Positions 57,519 to 64,000 of a stretch of 64,000 bases of DNA are shown here, piece after piece. The first letter of the stretch is position 1, and each line of letters begins with the position of its first letter. The notes under the pieces are model-generated. The model was not told the origin of the DNA, searched no databases, and saw nothing but the letters and a program-made list of their open reading frames with translations. The translations under genes were made by a program, and so were the position numbers. Source of the DNA: Marchantia polymorpha subsp. ruderalis (Eukaryota; Streptophyta; Marchantiopsida; Marchantiales; Marchantiaceae); the NCBI GenBank assembly GCA_037833965.1, contig AP031355.1, forward strand, positions 12,363,501 to 12,427,500, read 5' to 3'.

Positions 57519-57739
57519 GTCAGATGTACGAGATGCGTAATGGATGTGCAGCTTTGATGTACTCTGTTTTGGACTGACTATGACCTTCGTGATTAGTATC
57601 CGCGCCTGCTCTATGAAGTTGCTGAGGTTGTAACTGAAGGTGCAGAAACAACAGCGTTTTGACTGCTGATGGTGGCCACACTGAGCATGTTTCTGTCCAT
57701 ATTCCTGCACGAGGAGATTTCTGTAATCGTGCACTCATT

Positions 57740-60404
57740 TTCTTTAAAATACTAGTATTACAGAGGGTAATGTGATGATGAATTCAGTACAGATAAAGTG
57801 TCAGTGGTTGATAACTTCGCGGTGATGGAATTGACAAAGCAGCAAACCAGTAACATGCGACATCAACCTTTATACTGATATCCAATCGAGATGCTTTTGA
57901 AACTCATGCAAAACACAGCAAGTGTTCTAGAGTAAGGAAAACTTCTTACTCTAAGTGTCTGTTCTGTAGCCAACCACGAAATTTTCGTTCTCGACTACGC
58001 TGCTCTACTACGATAAATTTCTGTTTCAGAAATGGTATGAGACGACAAACTAATACCATGATCTATCAGACTATGAGCTACCGCGTTGCTCGCAGATGGA
58101 GTAATACTAGTATTAAATCAGAGGCCAGGTCGATATGTCTAAGGTGTTTCGACTCTGACATACTGCCTGGTATTATGGTGAGAGATCAAGAGCTCGGGAA
58201 CGACAGAAATACCTCGAAACGACTCTCAATCCAGTGTCGGATCTCTGTTGCCTGTCGCGGGTGATTGGACGGTCCCGTACTCTGTAGTTTCGCTATAAGG
58301 ATATGAGTATAGAAATGAGTTGCAAATGAATCTCTCTTGGTCTACTAAGAGATAGTGAACGAATCTAGTCTGATGCGCACCAGTGGTCTGGAAGCCGAAT
58401 AATTGGACAAAACTCATAATTCTTAAGCACATGTGTCACGTGTGGCATGACAACAGTGCTAGATGGTTGGTGACTTGTGAAACCACTTTAATTTGATGAG
58501 TACTAGCATACCTGTGATTCTCCATTGAACGAGTAATTTCTACCAGTAAAGTCAGATTCTAACATTTCCCAAGAAATAAAAACGTGACTTTAAAACAGAA
58601 AAGCTCCACACTAGTAGTAGTACCACTACTACTCCAAAGGACAAGGTACCGTAGATTGGGAGTTTTGCGGCAGGGTTTTTGGTCGTTTTCTTGGTTCGAG
58701 GGGAGTGGTTGTAGTCACAACCACGTGGTGTTTTTTCACTCTTTTCATATGTTTCCAATTGCTCAAGAAACCACGCAGAAGAAAGTAGTGTTGCAGGGCA
58801 GTCTTCACGAAGACAGACTGATTAAAGCAACCTTGGGTCTCAAAAAGATTTTCATTCCTTCAAAACGGAAGGCTAATGATTGATAATAAAACTCACAAGG
58901 AAACAAGGTGATAACGTAGAAGCTACTTGCAGTGTAATCAGTGTTACCAAAGCACGGCAGGTTGATCTTCAGTAATTAAATTCATTCTCCATACCTAAGA
59001 TTTTGGCGCAAAGTTTCTCTTTTTGTTCTATGTCTAGGAGTGCTACAATGAGTGCACTGAAGTGGCTTTCATATTCCAGCGATAGCTTGGAGAGGTTCTC
59101 ATGTCTCCTGCTAAATTTCACCCTCTTGAAGTGTGAGCTGCAAGGACCCTAACGTCCACGTCGAGGAGGGAAAATAATTGTTACATACAGTACTTCGCCA
59201 TTCTTTCTTTGTGATACAAACTGCTCTTTTTTCCGGAAACCTCCACCCTCTAATCTTTCGAAAATCAACCTAGCAAGTATTGTGTCATTGCAATCGCCTC
59301 TCATGATGGAGACATGATTGAGCAGTTTGAATTTTTCAGTGTGAATTTTACTAAGTGTGAAACAAAAATCAAATTTTAATACTTAGATAAGATGCATATA
59401 TAGAAGAGTATTGAAATTTGGTTATCACATAGAGCCTTAGAAAAAATCTCATGGACTTCCATGTTTTCTGGTATTGCGATCCTACTCTCAAAAGAAACCC
59501 AAAACCCAATATACCGCAGATGTATTTTTTTCATCTCATTCAAGTGATCAAAAGTCACATGTGGTCCCGCGCATCCGGAAACTATCACTCAGACCATTGC
59601 CTTCGGGACCGCGGCACGGAACCCTTGTCATAAATCGGTTTCAATGTAATAGTCAATAGGATAGTAAGACTCTTCTTCACAGATAACAGATCTTGCCAGA
59701 GATATTATCATACACTGAAGAATGTACTGCAAGTGAAATCATCGAAATCAGAATAACGAGAAATGTAGTACACTGGTTCAGGGCTTAGTTGCCTTGCAAT
59801 AACAGGCATTGTCTCGAATTTCTAGATGTTTAACTTAGACTTTCGGTGCTCATTTGGTCCCAGAAGCATCACTATGCGATCACTCAACATGTTGCGTTTT
59901 GCATGGGACTCTCGTGGATTGAAACCCTGGTACAAACAGCAAGTGCCAGAAGAACCAGGAAGCATAATGGATCGGAAAACATAGTAAGACAAAACCCACC
60001 AACACCACAAGAAAGAATCTTTAGACTGTGCTAATAAACAACCTAGCTCGTTAGAAACATGAAAACTATTTCAACAATTTTTCATAATCGTCCCTTCAAA
60101 ATAATGAAATGAAGAGCTTCTTACACCAAAAAAATTAGGACTACTTCAATTTACTTCTATGAGAAAAGACAAGAACCTCTTTGATATCCACTGTCGTATC
60201 CATATATTATCAAATAGATATCCATTATCAAAATTCCGTCTGCATTAGAACTCAAGAAGTGTATAGATGGAAGCTCATACTTACAACCACACAAAAATCC
60301 TTGGGACTAAACCTTTTCATGTCTAACTGATTCTAGTGAGTTTGATGTTCACCATCCTTCATCCTAGAATTATGAAACTTCTCTGGTATATTATCACTAG
60401 GTGA
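57740..60404. other. Upstream flank of NPF copy 2, no gene
   Basis: Collinear with 29604-31718 except for the copy-specific stretch. No conserved reading frame with copy 1 was found. Confidence 0.5.
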
Positions 60405-60605
60405 AGTAGGAAGAAATTATTCTTCAATTTATAAGTTTCCAATCGTGATGACTTAGCCTGAATTGATCAGAAATGGCAACTAAACACTATATAAACACAT
60501 AACATGACTGTGCCCTTTGAATCAAAGGGCATAGTACTGTACGAGTCAAAGTCGTAGCCATGCCCTTTTGTACGCAACCATCAGTACAAACTATCTTCGA
60601 CTTCC

Positions 60606-61850
60606 ACTTGTCTATTCACACGTGGAAGCATGCTTGTAACGTTCGCTTTTAATCTATCAACATACTTTTGGGGGATAATAATGCATGTAAAGTATTCACA
60701 TAAATCTTTGTAGGCATGGGTCGAGTTAATGATGACGAGATGCAAGATAGATGTGAGCTATTTCTGATTTCGTCGAATGTTCCATAAAATTCTCGAGATT
60801 CGAACCTCGCATCTGATTCGCAGTGTCTGATAGTAAGCCTGGATTGATACACAATCATGAACTCGATATCGAATTGTCCTCATACATCTTCGAGGAAACC
60901 CATCTTCCAAGAAGAAACCACGGCACCGGTATATTTTAGAAACAATTCATAATTTCGTAAGAATCACATGTTCCAAAGAGCCTGTTAACGGCTCCTTGGA
61001 ATTCAGGACGTTGCCACCAAATCCTGACTTCAATTTTAATTCTTCATTGTATATGTTCTTGGTGCGCTTTACTTCAATTTCTGTTAAGTTGGTTGGAAGT
61101 AAAAATATGATTAGCTACTTCCTTAGTGCTTGATATATTTTTTTATTACCTTCCATTAACATTATCAAGCTCAGATATGAAGGCCTTATATAAATTTGTT
61201 CATGTATAGATTAATATAGCTCTATAACCCATGACTTTACCCATATAACCTAGACCAAGATAAGATATATTCCAAGAGTGTAATATATCCAAGTGCAGGA
61301 TATATCTCAGGTCATTATAACTGATGTGCAAGATATAAGTCAGTTGGGATATAAGTGTTTTGACCTGATCACTAGCATAGTACACTATACTCTGAAGGTC
61401 TATAAAGACATTAGAAGGAGAGAGGTCGAGCCCATAAGAACTTAGGGCAAGAAGAAGTAGGATCAAAAAAACGGAATCTACCACGTTGGATTTTTTTGAG
61501 ATCTGTTCCACTTGCTTCAAAGACATCAAACAAGCATATGGAGTACATCAAGGCCCGTCTAATAGCATGTATGGACGAAATTGAAAGAGTGTTTAAAATT
61601 CAATTGGTGAAATAGTCCAATATTAGGAATATTTTTCTACATTTGGTACTTTACAGATTTTTTTTTGTGATGTAATTATCTTTAATTAGTTCAAAATATA
61701 ATAGAGATTATTCAATATGGAGATAAAATTGCATTAAAAAAAAATCCATAATCGTCATATCAATGATCCATGTGCTTAATAAATAGAATATATTGTATTA
61801 CTTGATAATAACACATCATTAATATGTATGGTAATTAGATAAAGATTTAA
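60606..61850. repeat. Dispersed AT-rich repeat matching 44.27-46.33 kb
   Basis: It begins with cacacgtggaagcatgct (the 44.28 kb locus has catacgtgaaagcatgct) and continues collinearly. It lacks the 45.29-46.02 kb unit and resumes with gtgatgta.tcatcttta.ttagttcaaa. It directly follows the end of the segmental-duplication match. Confidence 0.7.
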
Positions 61851-61876
61851 GGTATTAATTGAGAACAATTTGTTAA

Positions 61877-61931
61877 TGATAGATATTCTAACAACCACAC
61901 ATTGTATATGTGATTGTTAGAATATCTATCA
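61877..61931. repeat. 23-bp inverted repeat with 9-base loop
   Basis: Arms 61877-61899 and 61909-61931 (TGATAGATATTCTAACAA and its complement at the outer part) pair with one mismatch. Confidence 0.9.
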
Positions 61932-61941
61932 TGACATCAAT

Positions 61942-62232
61942 CCATTAGGAAATGAATGTATAATGAGGGTGAAATATTATCTCCTTATACTTGTTGATCT
62001 ATATAGGAAAAATAAATTATCTAGTCATTTCTCATCTTGAGATTTGTGTTTCAGTTTTGAATCAACTCCTCTCTTAATGACTAGTGTTACATGTGAACAC
62101 AATTTTTAACTTTGGATTTCAAAAGGTCCAAGAATAGTAAAGAAGTATATTGATGAAACTAGAAAAGACTTAGAGACTGGCTTATGTCATGTAGTGTTAT
62201 GAAATGAGCTGCATTGATGCATTTCCTAATGG
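61942..62232. mobile_element. Possible MITE, 291 bp, 13-bp terminal inverted repeats
   Basis: CCATTAGGAAATG at 61942-61954 is exactly inverted at 62220-62232. The size and AT-rich interior fit a miniature inverted-repeat DNA transposon. I found no clear target-site duplication, so this is tentative. Confidence 0.35.
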
Positions 62233-62241
62233 ACATATTCC

Positions 62242-62280
62242 TGCAACATGAAATTACGGATTTGAAAATTTCATGTTGCA
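62242..62280. repeat. 14-bp inverted repeat
   Basis: TGCAACATGAAATT (62242-62255) is exactly inverted at 62267-62280 with an 11-base loop. Confidence 0.85.
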
Positions 62281-63565
62281 ATTGTACTTGAAAGGCAAAT
62301 TTAACTTAATCTTTACTTCATTGCAAAACCCGCATGAATTATTAAATTTATCAATTGAATGTGTTAAACATTCATGAAAACAGTTATCAAGCTTTAGTAG
62401 TGGATTCAAGAAGCAATTGCATGAATTTTGGTTATTGCAAATGTATGATATGTGAGCTAATATATTTGACCTTGAAAATGAATAGAATAGGAAATAGATT
62501 TTTGAATAATATTTTCCTGTCCGTGAAATTATAATTTGTAATGTGTTTTTTAGCATTTTGACCCTTTTGGTTTCACGATCTTGATCTATTTATCATTTAC
62601 CATTGTTAGGAATAAAATTACTATGCGTTTAAGCTATGTCTAGAAAGACCTTAGTAATTAAAGAGAGTCAACGTAATCTCTAATTTCTATTATTATTTTA
62701 ATCTTTGACCAAACAAGCTGATCAGTTTAGTTTAGCACTACATAACTTAGGATTAGATTTTAATCAAAGCTTGTTATCTTGCTCAAATAGAATAGAAAAT
62801 TGTTAAAAAGATTGCATGCTCTATCATTAGGGATATCTAGGCCAATTCATACTCCTGATGACATGAAATTAGCAAATAAAGTCTACAATAAGACATTTAA
62901 CCTTTCAGTAATTCATAGATATTTAATGCTAAATCATTTAACTTGCAAAAGCATGGAAAGATGAATTTGGCCTTGATATGAAAAAGGTGAGATCTCCAAT
63001 CCTTACTCTTTGAGCAAGAGGCCTAGCAAAGTCTAGTTGACAACAAGCTCCACAACAGATTAGAAGACTATTTGTTTCTCCTCTAGTGCTTAGCTTAATG
63101 GTTTTTTTCTTGCTTGAGTCCAAAGAAGTGTATAATTATTTGATCTGGTTGAATCATCAGATGGATAAATCAATCTACAACATATCTAAAGCTTCTAGCA
63201 TAGCCTTATTTACCAAATTATCAACAGCTTGATTTCAAGCATTCAATAGCAAGCTTGACATTTGGATTTTGAAAACAATATTTAAGCTACCGTATAGGAT
63301 AGAGAAATTATTTCATGTCACGTTATTATTTGCAATTCGAATGACTTGATGCTACACTATGTGATGAATCAAGGCTTAATTTGAAGTTTCTAGCTGATCA
63401 ATTTTGTGATGAATATGTCACGCTCCTACTTTTTATCATATATATCTTTAATGTGATTATGATTACATGTTCATGTGATATATTTTGATGGATGATGATT
63501 GTGTAATTCCAAATCCTACCAAACTTAATGATAGAAACCTGAAAATGTTAATGACTTTTGACTAT
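62281..63565 (+). other. Decayed coding-like sequence, unidentified
   Basis: Plus-strand translation gives several stop-interrupted but protein-like stretches (QLYLKGKFNLIFTSLQNPHELLNL; TKQADQFSLALHNLGLDFNQSLL; AKAWKDEFGLDMKKVRSPILT; YNYLIWLNHQMDKSIYNISKASSIALF). They may be one old transposon or gene relic. I do not recognise the family. Confidence 0.3.
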
Positions 63566-63658
63566 CTTGGTAGATCTTACTACTTGTGAAATGATATGAC
63601 TAATCCACATTTCACATCTATCATTATAATCATTTCACAAGTACTAAGATCTACCAAG
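63566..63658. repeat. 30-bp inverted repeat
   Basis: Arms 63566-63595 and 63629-63658 (CTTGGTAGATCTTA... and ...TAAGATCTACCAAG) pair with one mismatch around a 33-base loop. Confidence 0.9.
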
Positions 63659-63962
63659 AGAGATGAAGTTGCTAGTAGCAAATAGATAAGTTGTAGCATC
63701 AATAGAATCTCATTCGAACCATGAAACGTAAATTTTAGCATTCAAATCTTGGATTTGAATCTACATCGATCATAATCTTCTTCTCAAGATGTAATGCACT
63801 CCATCACAATGAAAATTGATAAGCTTTTGCTTCAGTTTCATCTTAGTAATTAGTCTATTCAACCAAAGAGATCCTTCTATAGCTTTTGTTGCCACTACAT
63901 ATTTGATTATGTTGTGCATTGAGCTATGCACTTTCTACAAAATATATCTTTTATTTATTTAT

Positions 63963-64000
63963 TGTAATAACCCACTAAAGGCTAAAACTGCAATATAGTG
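63963..64000 (-). mobile_element. Element G: reverse LTR edge, cut by the window
   Basis: The last 38 bases start TGTAATAACCCACTAAAGGC and match the 3' terminus of LTRs A, C, D and F read in reverse. The rest lies outside the window. Confidence 0.85.

Larger units (their letters stand above)
53611..60605. repeat. Segmental duplication, copy 2
   Basis: Direct, same-strand copy of 25408-32830. It holds the second NPF locus and upstream flank. A stretch at about 58590-59340 has no match in copy 1 and includes a small palindrome (agtagtagt/actactact near 58608). The 241-bp repeat is present as less than one unit. Confidence 0.85.

Overview
The window looks like nuclear DNA of a land plant. It has genes split by GT-AG introns, an NRT1/PTR (NPF) transporter, LINE fragments, and GC-rich Ty3/Gypsy-type LTR elements primed by tRNA-Asp in an AT-rich background. 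The NPF proteins are rather unlike typical angiosperm ones, so a bryophyte, lycophyte or other non-seed plant is possible, but this is a weak inference. Gene density is very low: I can support two NPF loci (one probably a pseudogene) and one RING2/Rcat-type gene in 64 kb. Everything else is repeats and unrecognised AT-rich sequence.

Layout. 1-3.7 kb: no gene recognised. 3.7-6.05 kb: LINE relic in two opposite halves. 6.0-8.9 kb: old, broken relative of the LTR-borne ORF (element E). 9.07-17.32 kb: reverse LTR (A) with a forward element (B) nested in it; B has a 5' LTR holding an 851-codon ORF, a tRNA-Asp primer site and gag. 17.3-19.0 kb: tandem hairpin modules, then a purine-rich minisatellite. 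18.97-23.75 kb: solo LTR C with a perfect 5-bp target duplication. 25.4-32.8 kb: first copy of a segmental duplication, carrying the apparently intact five-exon NPF gene (635 codons, minus strand) and a 3 x 241-bp tandem array. 34.8-36.4 kb: gene with an RNF216/TRIAD3-like Rcat zinc fold whose catalytic cysteine position holds leucine. 37.98-40.50 kb: short reverse solo LTR D with a perfect 5-bp duplication. 40.5-47.7 kb: AT-rich repeats, including a direct repeat and a perfect 36-bp inverted repeat. 47.7-53.1 kb: LTR F with an uninterrupted 1045-codon ORF. 53.6-60.6 kb: second copy of the segmental duplication with an NPF copy carrying a one-base frameshift. 60.6-64 kb: repeats shared with the 44-46 kb region, more hairpins, and the edge of another reverse LTR at the last 38 bases.

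The most unusual feature is the LTR family. Its LTRs are about 4.8-5.4 kb in the long copies, begin TGTGG and end TTACA, and carry a long sense-strand ORF upstream of the LTR's own TATA box, which puts the ORF in U3. The ORF product has a conserved N-terminal domain, a long acidic/basic low-complexity middle and a C-terminal coiled coil. The same protein layout persists in the much older relic E. The LTRs also carry a recurrent hairpin module and many short GC palindromes, some inside the ORF. Most copies are solo LTRs or fragments; no pol gene was recognised anywhere.

The two NPF loci and their flanks form a direct segmental duplication. Both copies lack the ExxER proton-coupling motif in the first membrane helix. 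The RNF216-like gene lies between the duplicated blocks and has no counterpart in the second copy.
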